A DNA stretch of 64,000 nt from Astragalus membranaceus (lineage: Eukaryota; Streptophyta; Magnoliopsida; Fabales; Fabaceae). Below are positions 1 through 10,299 of this stretch, piece by piece. Position 1 is the stretch's first letter; each line of letters opens with the position of its first letter. Below the pieces are notes generated by a model. The model was not told where the DNA came from. It worked only from the letters and a program-made list of their open reading frames with translations, and made no database searches. The position numbers and the translations under genes were made by a program. Location of the stretch: contig CM076849.1 of NCBI GenBank assembly GCA_039519185.1, positions 64,834,834-64,898,833 of the forward strand. The letters run 5' to 3'.

Positions 1-465
1 ATATAATCTACTGAAACTACTAAAATCAATCAATTTAATCACTAACAATTGTCAACAAAAAATTTACCACTATCAGAAATTCCAAAATAACTTTTTTTAA
101 AATAATTCAATAATTTAACTAAAATTATTAAATTAATATTAATTAATGATCTAAAATTTTCTCTAATCTACTGAAACTACCAAAATCAATCAATTTAGCA
201 ATTAACAATTGTCAAAAAAATTTAACCACTATCAAAAATTCGAAAATAACTATTTTTTAATAACTTGATAATTATATTAAAATGATTAAATTAATATTAA
301 TTGAACTAAAAATTACTATTTACTATAATCTACTAACCAATCAATTTAACCATAAACAATTGTCAACAAAAATTTAACCACTATAAATAATTCCAAAATA
401 ATTTTTTTGAAAATAATTTAATAATTTAATTAAAATTATTAAATTAATATTGAATGATCTATAAT
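1..465. repeat. Tandem array, ~160-bp AT-rich unit, three copies
   Basis: Three head-to-tail copies start near 1, 164 and 323. Each contains the word CAATCAATTTA, then CAATTGTCAA, then a run ending in TTAAATTAATATT. The copies are diverged by scattered substitutions and short indels. There is no coding potential. It could be a small satellite cluster or the tandem-repeat part of a retroelement whose rest lies left of the window. Confidence 0.75.
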
Positions 466-479
466 AAAAAATATCAACA

Positions 480-725
480 ACTGGCAACGAGAGATTGACA
501 ATGGGAGCGGCAATGGGGGGAGGCAATGGGAGCGGTAACAGAAGCGGCAACGAGAGACTGGCAAAGGAATCTGCAATGGGTGTGGCAACGAGATTTGCAA
601 CGGGAGTGCCAACGAGAGACTGAAAATGGGATCAGCAACAGGAGAGGCGGTGGGAGAGTAGTAACGAGAGCGGCAACAACAACAATAACAGGAGCGCCAA
701 CGAGAGCGGGAACAGGGGTGCATAT
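480..725. repeat. GC-rich minisatellite
   Basis: A compositional island in AT-rich surroundings is made of imperfect short units around GGCAACGAGAG and GGCAATGGGAG, spaced roughly 12 to 24 bases apart. Open frames cross it on both strands, but they are low-complexity (Arg/Gly/Thr-rich or Pro/Leu-rich) and are artefacts of the repeat. No gene is supported. Confidence 0.7.
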
Positions 726-987
726 CTTATATTAAATCTCATTTTCTTTTTTTTCTAATTTTTTTTACTCCATTATTAATAATAGTGGAAGATACCGACT
801 TTTTTTAAAAATTTTGCTACACAAGTATTTTAATTCAGTTCAAATATAGCTTTTTATCGAGTTTTTCCTTTTCCTTTTATTACATTTTACAAATTTTAAA
901 GTATTTATAATTTCATATCAAATTATAACAAATACAGTGTCACGCACGGGTAAAATACCGGTAGGTTTATGAAACTTATATAAGATA
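726..987. other. AT-rich stretch, nothing recognised
   Basis: AT-rich DNA between the minisatellite and the hAT MITE. I see no gene, RNA or clear repeat in it. Confidence 0.5.
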
Positions 988-995
988 GAATCTTC

Positions 996-1764
996 TAGGG
1001 CTGGACAAACGGGCGGGTAGAACGGATTCGGGTTCAGTCAGGCATATCCGAAGGAGAACCGATGAGAAGATACAACATCCAATTTCGACCGTTTTGAGAG
1101 GCGGTTTTAAGTATAGCGGTTTCGTCGGGTGTCGGTTTTGATGAACGGATTTATTCGGTTTAAATGGAGGCTTGAACAGTGTACCTCGCATTTGTAGAAA
1201 GGATGAGAGCTTGACTGAAACCAAAACAACCGAGAAAATGGGGCAAAGAGAGATGAGGAGAGCATGGGGATGATGAATAGTAACAAGAGAGTCTTTGCCC
1301 AGCTATCATCTCTTTGAAAAGACAAGAATGGTTTTATAAATCATATTACTATTAATTATTAATTTATTGTATTATAGTGTAATTTTAAAACTTGATTTGA
1401 TGCTTGCTTGTAGGTTAGCTGTGCAGCAGGTCTCGAAGAGAGATATAGTTATTTACTATAGGCTTACTTTAGTTTGAGTGTGTGAGTGGAATTGAAGGGT
1501 TTCAAGGAAAAATAATAATTAAATGTTAGTAGATGACATTAGTACTAGTCGCAGACTGCAGTGCAGAGTGGTCATGTGCTTTATCCGGTCAGTTCCGGGT
1601 ATCGATGGTTTCAATTTTGAGATCCGAACCCACCCATTTGAAACCGTAAATGACCGCTTTATATCTATTGGACGGATTCGATTACCACTGACATACCCGT
1701 AACAACTATTTTTGAGTCGGTTTTCTCGGGTTGCGGACAGGTCGGATGATGTTGTCCACCCCTG
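996..1764. mobile_element. Non-autonomous hAT element (MITE-like) with 8-bp target duplication
   Basis: The element starts TAGGGCTGGACAA and ends in the inverse of CAGGGGTGGACAA, so the ends are short imperfect inverted repeats. It is flanked on both sides by the identical 8-mer GAATCTTC (988-995 and 1765-1772). An 8-bp duplication is the hallmark of hAT transposition. The 769-bp interior is rich in CGGGT/CGGTT-type words and holds no transposase. Small ORFs inside are not convincing. It would be mobilised in trans by a hAT transposase elsewhere in the genome. Confidence 0.8.
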
Positions 1765-1772
1765 GAATCTTC

Positions 1773-2826
1773 ATCAAAGAACTTCATTGATATGAATGAC
1801 ACTTCACACGTGCTATTTTTAATGATTGAAGAATAAGAACCCAGGCACACATTTTCGTGGGGATCGAGAGCATATCATGCTATGACCGAGAGCCTTCCAA
1901 AAGCTTCCCAGCTTTATTTGTTTTGATTTAAAGATGCATTTAGGATTTGTATATCCAAATGGACACTTTTATATAATATTTACTGTCAGAACATATTTAA
2001 CATTGATTCTCAGATCAATGATTCCATATCCAAAAGTATTTTACAAATTGTTTATTGTGCAACTAAGAGATTTTACCTATAACGACTCTTTTAATGAGAG
2101 TTTTGACAAGTTAGAATGCGTGTGCAACAATTTGAATGGAATATTGTTATAGCTAGCTAGGTAGCTAATCTAAACCTTGTGCATTATTCTCCAAGGATAA
2201 CCGAGCTAAAAAATAACTTCTACATTGGTTCAAAAAGCAAATGATCAAAAAAGGGTGAATACTAATTTAATTTTTTCATTTCTAAATTAATTTAAATTTT
2301 AACATTTTAAAAATTTCTACAAATACTTCAAACATATCTAAAAATTTCTCATTTAGTTTTAAAAATGTCACTACCTTACTATCTAAAAAAAATGTCACTA
2401 CCCTTTTTTTAACTCAGTTGTTAAATAATTGATCTTAAAACATGTTGTATCATCCGTATATACTTTGCACTAGTTGTGGTTAGAGTGCAACAACGAATAT
2501 TGTTATAGCTAGCTAGCTAATATCCGTTTCATACCTAGGGTTTGTTTGGCAAGTCAGATCCACTACGGATTTGACTAGCGTATTTGACTAGCAGATAGCA
2601 GATAAAAAAAATAGTCTTGTTTGCAGTTAGTGTTTTTAGGGTAACTTAATTATAACATTTTTTGAAATGATAATTCAAATAGTGTTTGAACTTATAGCTT
2701 AATTATAGTGTATCATCTTTTTAGTCTTTTTTACCCTCACTATTTTTAAATAGTTCCTTCTTTGTGCGTTAACTATGCCACCTCCTCACCTGTGTTGTTT
2801 GTTGTCTTTACGTTATATCCCTTTCC
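1773..2826. other. Intergenic AT-rich DNA with one direct repeat
   Basis: No gene is supported. A ~40-bp segment containing GAATATTGTTATAGCTAGC occurs near 2122-2165 and again near 2487-2520, bracketing about 330 bp. This could be a duplication made by an old insertion or a local tandem duplication. Confidence 0.4.
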
Positions 2827-2838
2827 TTTCTCTTTTTT

Positions 2839-3030
2839 GGCTAAGCCCGGGTATCCACCGCACGGACAGCAGTGACTAATCTCTCGCTCATTGTAGGTGC
2901 CTCGAGGGGCAGGACAGTTGGCCCAGAGTTTTAACGCTGCTCCGTACCCAATGCGGGGATCGAACCCTAGACCCTTGGTTCAAGGAGGTTCAGCCCCAAC
3001 CGCTGAACCCCACGCTTGGCTAAAGGCTTT
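2839..3030 (-). mobile_element. tRNA-derived SINE, minus strand
   Basis: Read on the minus strand the element opens with a tRNA-like head. An A-box-like TCAGCGGTTGG lies at 2996-3006, followed 30-40 bases later by a canonical B box GGTTCGATCCC (2956-2966). These are the two internal RNA polymerase III promoter elements of tRNA-derived SINEs. The minus-strand 3' end is A-rich. Both sides are flanked by the same pyrimidine word TTTCTCTTTTT (about 2827-2837 and 3030-3040), which fits a target-site duplication. The length (~190 bp) suits a plant SINE. A true tRNA gene is excluded because there is no cloverleaf or acceptor pairing. Confidence 0.65.
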
Positions 3031-3164
3031 TTCTCTTTTTATAAATAATTAGTTGATACTAAATAAATAAATTAGTGTTTGTGTGCCTTGTTGGATGGGG
3101 CAAAGACTTATGATACTAAGGAATTCTTTCACTACAAGAATAAGGCTTGTTTCCTGCGAACATT

Positions 3165-3350
3165 TCCGACGAAAAATATTCCGTCGCAAATTGCGACGGA
3201 TTTGCGACCAAAATCACCGTCGCAACTGTTAAAATAAAAAGGCGGGCAAATTCACGCTAAAGTTTCCGACGGAATCAGAGTCGTCGCAAATTTCCGACGG
3301 AATTGTTGGTCGCAAACCCCTTAAAATCCGTCGCAAACCAACGATCCAAA
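3165..3350. repeat. Left subterminal array of CACTA 1
   Basis: Repeated words TTTGCGACGG, TTTCCGACGA and CCGTCGCAAA occur in both orientations inside the left end. The matching array at 8200-8440 lies inside the right end. In CACTA elements such arrays are the binding sites of the TNPA-type protein, so this role is inferred by family. Confidence 0.75.
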
Positions 3351-3744
3351 ATTAAAACTTAACCTCACTCTCGTTCTCTCCCTCATAATCACACTCTCCT
3401 CACTCTCATTCTTTCCCTCGGTCTCTCCTCCTACGACCTCCCTCGCCCTCTACCCTCCTCCTCCCTCCGTCGCCGCCGCTCAACGTGCTCCATAGAGACG
3501 AAGATAGTCTCGCTCGCGCTCGCACCATTTCTCCTCCGTTTCTCCGGCAACCATTTCTCCTCCGTTTCTCCTCAGTTTCTCCTCCGTTTCTCTTCCCCTA
3601 GGCTTCTGATATTTACGATTACCTTCGTAAATCGGAGGTACTGCAATAGTTCATTTCAATTTAATTTCATTACTAGGGTTCTATTTTTCAATTTGGGGAT
3701 TGGCATTATAATTAGGGTTTTTAATTTTTGTGTTTATGATTCAG

Positions 3745-3975
3745 GTGGATCCTAGTAAAAGACCATTACATGATTACATTCAGAAATTTCAGAAGGATAT
3801 TAACGCTAGTATGAGGGGTGTTCTTGTGGATTGGTTACTTGAAGTTGCTGAAGAATACAAGCTTGTTTCAGATACTCTTTATCTTTGTGTTCTTTACATA
3901 GATAGGTTTCTTCGTTGAATGACCTAAGTAGACAGAAGCTTCAATTGCTTGGTGTTTCTTCCATGCTCATTGCTT
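3745..3975 (+). pseudogene. Captured A-type cyclin exon (frameshifted)
   Basis: After a CAG acceptor the frame encodes a cyclin-box N-terminal half, with MRGVLVDWLLEVAEEYKL followed by DTLYLCVLYIDRFL. This is diagnostic of plant A-type cyclins (A2/A3-like), regulators of CDKs in S and G2/M phases. A one-base loss near 3912 shifts the frame and gives a stop at 3916-3918. The next frame continues with LNDLSRQKLQLLGVSSM, so homology runs through to about 3975. The rest of the cyclin is absent. It is a fragment captured by the CACTA element, not a functional cyclin gene. Subclass assignment is tentative. Confidence 0.85.
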
Positions 3976-4051
3976 GTTTCTTGTTTTTGTTTAAAGTTTA
4001 ATAATTTTAATGTTGTTGTTTTTTATTATCATGCTGATGGGTTTTCAACAG

Positions 4052-5018
4052 GGGCATATGATGATGAGGAAGCAGCAGCCCGAGCGTATGATCTTGCTGC
4101 TCTGAAATATTGGGGTCCTGGGACTCTCATTAACTTTCCTGTAAGATTATTACTTGTATGATTATATTGATTTTGATGTGTAAGTTCAAATATGCTGTCT
4201 AGTTTTCCTCTGTTGCTAGATAAAAACACGGTGTCTACTTATTTCATGCTTCGTATTTCATCAAAAGATGGTGAGGAATCGGCTCAAATTTGTCATTTAA
4301 CCAATCACTTCTTAGTGGGCCTACGAGTAGACTCTAAAGTTAACTCTAATTTGACATTTTAACTATTAAGTATCTTTGTTAGTATGTTAGATGCCTTCTC
4401 CTGGCATATCGCATTGATTAGAAAAAGGGTATTGCCTATTATCTTCTTGGAAATACAGTAATTTTTATAATAAGTTTGATCTGTGTGCTGTAGGTGACTG
4501 ATTACACAAGAGATCTTGAAGAAATGCAGAATCTTTCTAGAGAAGAATACCTTGCATCTTTACGTCGGTGTGTATATCTTTGACCAAAATGCTTTCTACC
4601 ATATAACCATACTGCTGCTTACCTGAGATGCTTTATGCAGGAAGAGCAGTGGTTTTTCAAGAGGACTGTCAAAATATCGTGGATTATCCAGGTGCGAATA
4701 AACCAAATTGTTTATACAGAAATTGTCTGGTAATTAACTATATTTTTATCTATACTCACAGCTGAGTCTGTGTAGCTATCTGTAGAGCTAATTTCTCACT
4801 GATAAGCCGACTTTGTCTTTCTCTGCTTTGCTACTGAGCTACAGATCTCCATGATCTGGTGTAGCTGTCATCCATTGGTAGATTTTAACGTGGATTTAAT
4901 TGCGAACTTTAACTCTGAATTTCATTTTGCATATGGTGGTATAAAAATTAGTCGATGGGAGTCATCATATGGCAGAATGGCTGGATCTGAATACTTCAGT
5001 AGTACACAGCAGCAAGTG
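4052..5018 (+). pseudogene. Captured AP2-domain transcription factor fragment (WRI1/ANT type), four exons
   Basis: Exons at 4052-4140, 4494-4567, 4641-4691 and about 4952-5018 have normal GT and AG borders and read on in phase. The first encodes AYDDEEAAARAYDLAALKYW, the C-terminal half of an AP2 DNA-binding repeat. The second gives DYTRDLEEMQNLSREEYLAS, the third KSSGFSRGLSKYRGLSR, and the fourth WESSYGRMAGSEYFSS. This succession is that of plant AP2 proteins with two AP2 repeats, closest in feel to the WRINKLED/ADAP group. The start of the first AP2 repeat and most of the second are missing. The introns are kept, so it was copied from DNA, not from mRNA. Confidence 0.85.
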
Positions 5019-5048
5019 TTTATCAGTAGAAGTTTTCTTCACATATAA

Positions 5049-5131
5049 ATCCTCGCAGTCTTCCGGTTCCAGTAGCAGCATGTTTGCCTTGGTTTTCACT
5101 TTCGTCTTCTGCATTGTGATCATACTCCAAG
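5049..5131 (+). pseudogene. Unassigned Ser-rich/hydrophobic exon-like fragment in CACTA 1
   Basis: A short open stretch encodes a Ser-rich segment followed by a hydrophobic helix (MFALVFTFVFCIVIILQG) and ends at an AAG-GTAATA donor-like site. The pattern resembles the C-terminal GPI-anchor tail of small secreted plant proteins, but that is only an impression. It may be a further captured host fragment. The parent gene is not recognised. Confidence 0.3.
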
Positions 5132-5520
5132 GTAATATTTGTATTCAGATTCATATTTATCATGCATATGATCTTTAGGTGTGTAGATTTGAGCTAGCAG
5201 TTGACGAATGAAACAATGATAATGAACATATTGTTGCTAATTCTTGAGTTGGGTATTGTTCTACTTTGTTTTGTCACCTTTGGATTCTACAAGATGGCCA
5301 TTGAATTCTATAAATTTTTCAGACATAAGGTTACCTAGTAATAGTGTGCTATAAATTCCCTTTATGCTATGAATCAGTCACTCATTTTCATGAATACAGA
5401 ATTTCTGCTTGTTATGATGCTTAACATTTAACAAGGATAACATTTAACAGGAACTTCCTGGATTAGCTAATGTTTCTTTATTCTTCATCTTGCCATTAAA
5501 TAACTGTTGCACAAAGAAAG

Positions 5521-5572
5521 AATAGCTGAAAGAATCAGGGCTTTGCGGGAACTGGTTCCTAGTGTCAACAAG
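5521..5572 (+). pseudogene. Captured bHLH exon
   Basis: A small exon between an AG acceptor and an AAG-GTATGT donor encodes IAERIRALRELVPSVNK. This is the basic-region end, first helix and loop start of a plant bHLH transcription factor of the UNE12/LRL-like kind, where RIAERMKALQELVP is typical. Only this exon is present. The DNA-contact part of the basic region and helix 2 are absent, so it has no function on its own. Confidence 0.75.
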
Positions 5573-6815
5573 GTATGTGACTTCTCATGCATGTTATTTT
5601 TGTTACAATATGTAATGTTTCACTTGTACAATTTTGTCCGTAGATAAGTAAGGTTTTTCATGTTTAGTTGTTTACTCTGAGATGAGAAAACATAAAGAGC
5701 CTCCCCTGCCCCTGAAACAAAAATGGTGTTGAAAATGAAGTTTTGAGGGGTGTGTTTGACTGATTTGTCTCGTTAGATATTGTTTGTACAAGGCTCTTTA
5801 AGCACTCACAAATCGCAATTGGTGGTTCACAGTTGTTGCAACCAAATCTCTTAGTTAGTTAATACCTGTTATGTTAACTAATTACTAATTGTGTAAATAG
5901 CTGTTATGCTCAGCTAAAGGATCCTTTAAATCATTCTCTAATCATTAATGCATTTTTATAATGTTAGTTTAGTTTATGGGTTTCAATGCACTTGGATGCA
6001 CCTTATTATCTTTGGATGTTTATCTTTGCTAAACACATTTGATTTCCTGCATTTTTATCTTTCGGCGTGGAAGGTATTGTTTTTTGGAGTTCTAAATACT
6101 ACAAGACACATGTGTGATTTTTTAATTGATTTATAAGGATTGAAACAGGGAATAAAGCCTGTAGCTTGTCTATGACAATTTTAGGTCTGTTTGGAAGTAG
6201 GAAATAGCAGTAACATAACTATTGGTTATAGATATTGTGAGTTAAGGCATCTACTAACTAGATGTCCTAATTGATTTCATATGTTGACTAATTGGTACAC
6301 AAAATAGATGTCCTAATTTATCAGGTCAGCCAAGGAGGTATCTACTAACTACTGGTTGGAGTATTTTTGTAAGCCAAAAGAATCTTTTTTCTGGTGATGC
6401 AGTGCTCTTTTTAAGGTAAATATCTATTCCATCTACATATTTTATATTTGTGTGAGTGTTTTGTATGGAGAAATTTCTAGTAGTTTTCAAATCATTACTG
6501 TTTATTGATGTCTTTTTAGGGGTGAAAATGGATAACTGAGATTGGGAATCAGAAGAGCTGTTAGACCTACAAATGGTCTTCCTGAATCAATTGTTGGTAA
6601 CCATAACTGTTATCCAAACTTCCTTTCTTCTGTGGCAAATGCAATATCCACCAAAAGCATGTTTCATGTTTGCTATAGTCCAAGAATGTACTATATTACT
6701 AACTGATCTGTCGCCCATCTGTTATCCAAACTTCCTTTCTTCCGTTTTTCATTAATTGCCATGGTTCCTTATAGACAGAAAATTGCATGCTGGCCTGTTG
6801 ATTGAATTAGTCACC

Positions 6816-6914
6816 AACAGAACTCAGGCCGTTGTTCGAACACAACGAGCTCGTCAATCCATGAACAAAGAAAATCGATTTCTACCTGAAGTTCTTGCAA
6901 GAAAATCTGTGGTA
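6816..6914 (+). pseudogene. Unassigned exon-like fragment in CACTA 1
   Basis: An open segment encodes TQAVVRTQRARQSMNKENR, followed by FLPEVLARKSV. Its composition (Arg/Gln-rich, no low-complexity repeats) looks like real coding sequence rather than intron. It lies between the bHLH and importin pieces in the same orientation. I do not recognise the parent protein. Confidence 0.35.
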
Positions 6915-7176
6915 AAATAACTGTTTTTATTTCCCTTGCCTTTTAATCCCCATGCTCCGTTTTTCTTCAATCTATTTCTAACCACAGTAGACAAGTATTT
7001 GCCTGAGTCTGATATACTGAAATCATATAGGAAACTCACTAACTACTCTACAATTTACTAGTATAATACAATGACATTCCTTCAGACTAGATGATCAAGT
7101 GTCAGGACTAGTAATATAGTTGTTGTGTAACAATTTAAAAGTCTAATTACTGCAAACTTCGGGAATATTTATGCAG

Positions 7177-7308
7177 AGAACATGACAAGAAAGTTTGCTG
7201 CATTGGTTTAACATCGTTACTGTCACTTCCAGCTGATCAATTGCCAGGAGAGGCTTTAGGCCGGGTGTTCCGTTCCACTCTTGATCTTCTGGTTGCGTAT
7301 AAGGATCA
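7177..7308 (+). pseudogene. Captured importin-beta-like exon (SAD2 / importin-7/8 type)
   Basis: After a TATGCAG acceptor the frame encodes EHDKKVCCIGLTSLLSLPAD followed by QLPGEALGRVFRSTLDLLVA. This is a HEAT-repeat segment of the plant importin SAD2 (importin-7/8 homologue), which carries cargo into the nucleus. About 44 codons are present out of roughly 1000 in the full protein. It is a gene fragment carried in the transposon. Confidence 0.8.
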
Positions 7309-7609
7309 TTAAAATTTTCCAGTGGTTTGATTGGTTTTCTTTCTTAACAAATTTTGGAAATTACCAATTCAGTACTTGTTATGGGGTTTTAGGGTGACTA
7401 TGGTTTGGTTGCTAATAGGTTAAAAAGCTTTGTTTCCTAATAATATTATTGATTTGCTTCTTTGTGTTTAGCTGAGAAAGAGAAAAGCAAATAGTAAAAA
7501 GAAGGTTTAAAAAAATGTTTTTACAACAAGTTCCTTTATGTTTTCTTTTTTACTTTCTTCTTTATTTGTTACTTTCTTGGGTTGACAGAAGTTCCTATTA
7601 TGTGTGCAG

Positions 7610-7728
7610 CAAATATGGAACGATATTGGGGAGAGCGAGAAGGACAAAGATCGTATGTTGATGGAATTGGAGAGGGAATGCTTAGAAGTTTACAGGAGAA
7701 AGGTTGATGAGGCTGCCAACACTAAAGG
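7610..7728 (+). pseudogene. Captured MAP65 exon
   Basis: After a TGTGCAG acceptor the frame encodes QIWNDIGESEKDKDRMLMEL, then ERECLEVYRRKVDEAANTK. This matches the N-terminal coiled-coil part of plant MAP65 (PRC1/Ase1 family) microtubule-bundling proteins. About 39 codons remain. It is the last recognisable captured fragment before the right subterminal array of the CACTA element. Confidence 0.8.
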
Positions 7729-8717
7729 ATTGATAAGTAACATGCATTATGAAAATCCCTTTTCAATTTAATACAGTATTAGCACATGTTTATTATATTT
7801 GAATGATGTTATAGTTGTTTGAATTGAGCTATTGATGCAAAATATCACACCATCAGGCCTTGAAATTAGTCTGGTTTTATTAGTTGTTAAACTCATTTGT
7901 AAAATTGATCATCAGTAGCGATTCTATAATTGTCTTTGTAATTCTCTCTTTACTGTTGACTTCCTTTAATTGCTTCAGTTTGATGCCTGCTAGTATATAA
8001 TTCCTTTAATCCAATGAAATGCTCATTTAGCAATTGAGCTTTTAGTTAATAGTTCATTGTGGTTGAAAAAAGTTTGCATTAAGGATTTTGATTTTTTGAT
8101 AATTACTAGTGTATAAGAGAAGGAATTGCAATAGAAGTTTGGTTTAGTGAGGGTATAAGGACGACTGTTGGATTTAAATTTTTTTTAATTTTTTTTAAAA
8201 ATTTGCGACGGATTTGCGACGAAAAGGTATCAGAGTTTGCGACGAATTTGCCACGGATATTTGCGACGGATTTCCGACGACTTTGCGACGGACACATTTG
8301 CGACGAAAAAAACCGTCGGAAACTATTTCCGACGAGCGATTTTGCGACGAAAATTCGTCCGTCGGAAAGTCCGTCGGAAACGTTGATTTGCGACGAAAAT
8401 CAGTGCGTTTCCGACGGATTTTGCCGTCGGAAATCGTCGATTTTCTTGTAGTGTTTAGTAAGAATTACTAAATTTTTCGGTAACCATTATACAACACTTC
8501 AATGGTTAGTACATACTAACCACAATTTAGTGTTTGTGTGGTTAGTATATGCTACTAACCATTATACAACAATCCAATGGTTAGTACATACTAACCATAA
8601 TTTAGTGTTTGTCTGGTTACCGAATTTTTTCATTAATGGGAAAATGACTATTATGTCATTTAGTAACAATTACTAAGGAATTCCTTAGTACTCTAAGTCG
8701 TTAGACTTGTTGGATGG

Positions 8718-9401
8718 ATAGCTTAATTTATGATCAATTAAAATAGTAACACGGTGTGTTTGATACAAATTTTAATTGATCAAATATGAGTTGTTAATCA
8801 ATTAGAACACGTGAAAATTTGCAGTTGTGTTCCAAATAAAATCTAATTGATTAGAAAGGTATTCTATTTATAAATTAGAAAGCGTCCAAATTATCCAATA
8901 CTAAAACTAGAGAGTTTCTAATATATGAAAATTTGATCAATCTGATTAGAACATGTAGAAACGTGTTTTTGCTATTCTAAACTCCAAAATAACCTTTAAT
9001 GGCCATAAAGGAAGTTTTCTCAAACACATTTCATGTGTGTTTGTTTCTCAAGGGAAAGAGTAACATGTGTCCAATGGACAAAACACATGTGCATTATCTC
9101 AAAGAAAAACAACTTCACGTCTCTTATTCTTAAAGTACTGCTACAAAGTCTGCTTGTGAAGAGCTCAAACTTGCCATAAGCAAGTCCGCTCCCTGAACAT
9201 CACACTTAAAGCAAAGGAATCAGACATGTCCATAGAAGACTTAAAAAAAAGAGCGTGCAAGAAATATAGCCATTCTAAACTGCACTTGTTGCGTCTTTTA
9301 AAGACCAAGTACATGCTTTAAAGGCTCTGACGAAGAGCATGCAAGAAATATAGCCATTATTAGCTAGCTGATACTAATTGCTCAACGAGTTTCATCTTGA
9401 G
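8718..9401. other. Intergenic AT-rich DNA
   Basis: No gene is supported. The only structure seen is a direct repeat TGCAAGAAATATAGCCATT near 9256 and 9339. Confidence 0.4.
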
Positions 9402-9860
9402 ATGGAGGATTTATGTGCAGGAAATTTTGATTAGCCACGGGCTGGCGATGTTGACCATCAACATCCTACACCCCATGAATCTTCAGCCCAACAACAAGCA
9501 AATTAACAACCGACCTCTAGCGACAAGGCACCTCTTCCTGGTGGTCTTCAGGATGACTCACTTTTAAGGTGCTTTGGTGATCACATTTCCCACCAGTTGT
9601 GGGAGGGAAAGGTTAAGGTCTTGATTTTTGTATTAGTTTAAGTTGATTGTATTGCTGAATAAAAGTAACAATGTAATTTCGTTAATATTTTTTTAGGATC
9701 GTGAATCAAGTTGTAAACCATGGTCCATAGCTTAAAGACATTGGACAGCCTCGAGAAGCTATCATGGCTATAGTGGAAGACTCTTGACTTGCATCACTCA
9801 TAGGTTGTTGGTACAAGCTATTGGACAAGGGGATTTTATCCCTATTAGAGGTGGCACCCC
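9402..9860 (+). pseudogene. Decayed plant mobile domain (PMD, MAIL1-like) gene remnant
   Basis: Translations in shifting frames give PLPGGLQDDSLLRCFGDHIS followed by HQLWEGK, then a GTTAAG donor, a short intron ending TTTTTTTAG, and DRESSCKP. Other frames continue with EAIMAIVEDS, LASLIGCWYKLLDKG. This is the start of the PMD domain (the family annotated as MAIN/MAIL1-like or phosphatase 7 long form homolog), broken by several stops and shifts. The intron falls at the same place as in the two other PMD genes of this window, which supports common descent. It is an old, non-functional copy. Confidence 0.6.
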
Positions 9861-10169
9861 TACCGTAACATTCCCAAAATAATTGTTTTAATTATTTTAA
9901 TTGATTGTTGATTTATTTTATACATGCTTGTTGCAATTGGGGAAATAATTGTAAATTCTATTGTAAATATTTGGTATGGCTCTTTTCTATTGTGTTTACT
10001 TTTTTTGACTTGATGTGATTTAAGACTTTAGGTTAATTGCACAATTGGGTGAGATTGAGTAAGGAAATAACAATGTTGATGCCTAGTATTAAAGGAGGGT
10101 GTAGGTAGTAAGCAAATTTTTATTATTTTTACCAAGTCCAACATCATTATAAGCCCAAGACTGATTTAA
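9861..10169. other. AT-rich host sequence left of MULE 1
   Basis: No gene is seen. The last nine bases (CTGATTTAA, 10161-10169) are the left target-site duplication of the MULE that follows. Confidence 0.5.
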
Positions 10170-10299
10170 GGGATTTCTTTTGTACCCCATCATATCACTA
10201 TATACCCCCACAGACCCTGCGAAAAGACGAAAATACCCTTAAAATTTTTACAATTTACAAAACTTATATCTGTTTGACCAGAAAGTTTCGTGAGAGAAT

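Larger units (their letters stand above)
3130..8453 (+). mobile_element. Pack-CACTA (En/Spm-like) element carrying fragments of at least five host genes
   Basis: The left terminus is CACTACAAGAATAAGG and the right terminus is the inverse, TTTTCTTGTAGTG. A 3-bp TTT flanks both ends, as expected for CACTA elements. Subterminal arrays of TTTGCGACGGA, TTTCCGACGA and related words fill about 3165-3350 and 8200-8440. There is no transposase (no TNPD/TNPA-like frame), so the element is non-autonomous. Instead the interior holds exon and intron pieces of an A-type cyclin, an AP2 factor, a bHLH factor, an importin and a MAP65, all on the + strand with their splice sites. A pyrimidine-rich leader (3360-3600) precedes the first captured exon. 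It resembles the gene-capturing CACTA elements known from soybean (Tgm-Express type). Confidence 0.88.
3105..8699. mobile_element. MITE split by the CACTA insertion
   Basis: The left piece (3105-3129) and right piece (8454-8699) carry inverted repeats. The left reads GACTTATGATACTAAGGAAT, and the inverse of the right end reads GACTTAGAGTACTAAGGAAT. The match continues through TTAGTA and TTACTAAA to CGGTAACC once the CACTA element is removed. The interior (8481-8625) has two ~70-bp direct copies around CAATGGTTAGTACATACTAA. A 12-mer CTTGTTGGATGG lies outside both ends (3087-3098 and 8706-8717) and might be a target duplication, though it does not directly abut the inverted repeats. Superfamily is not settled. 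Confidence 0.6.

Noticed and set aside
2839..3030. A tRNA gene on the minus strand
   Set aside because: A and B boxes are present, but there is no cloverleaf pairing or acceptor stem. The ~190-bp body, A-rich end and target duplication fit a SINE.
3730..4161. A functional cyclin or AP2 gene
   Set aside because: Only partial domains, a frameshift in the cyclin, and location inside a CACTA element with other gene scraps.
8203..8471. Overlapping ORFs of 63-85 codons on both strands near 8106-8471
   Set aside because: They translate the GCGACGGA/CCGACGA subterminal repeats of CACTA 1 and repeat the same few residues.
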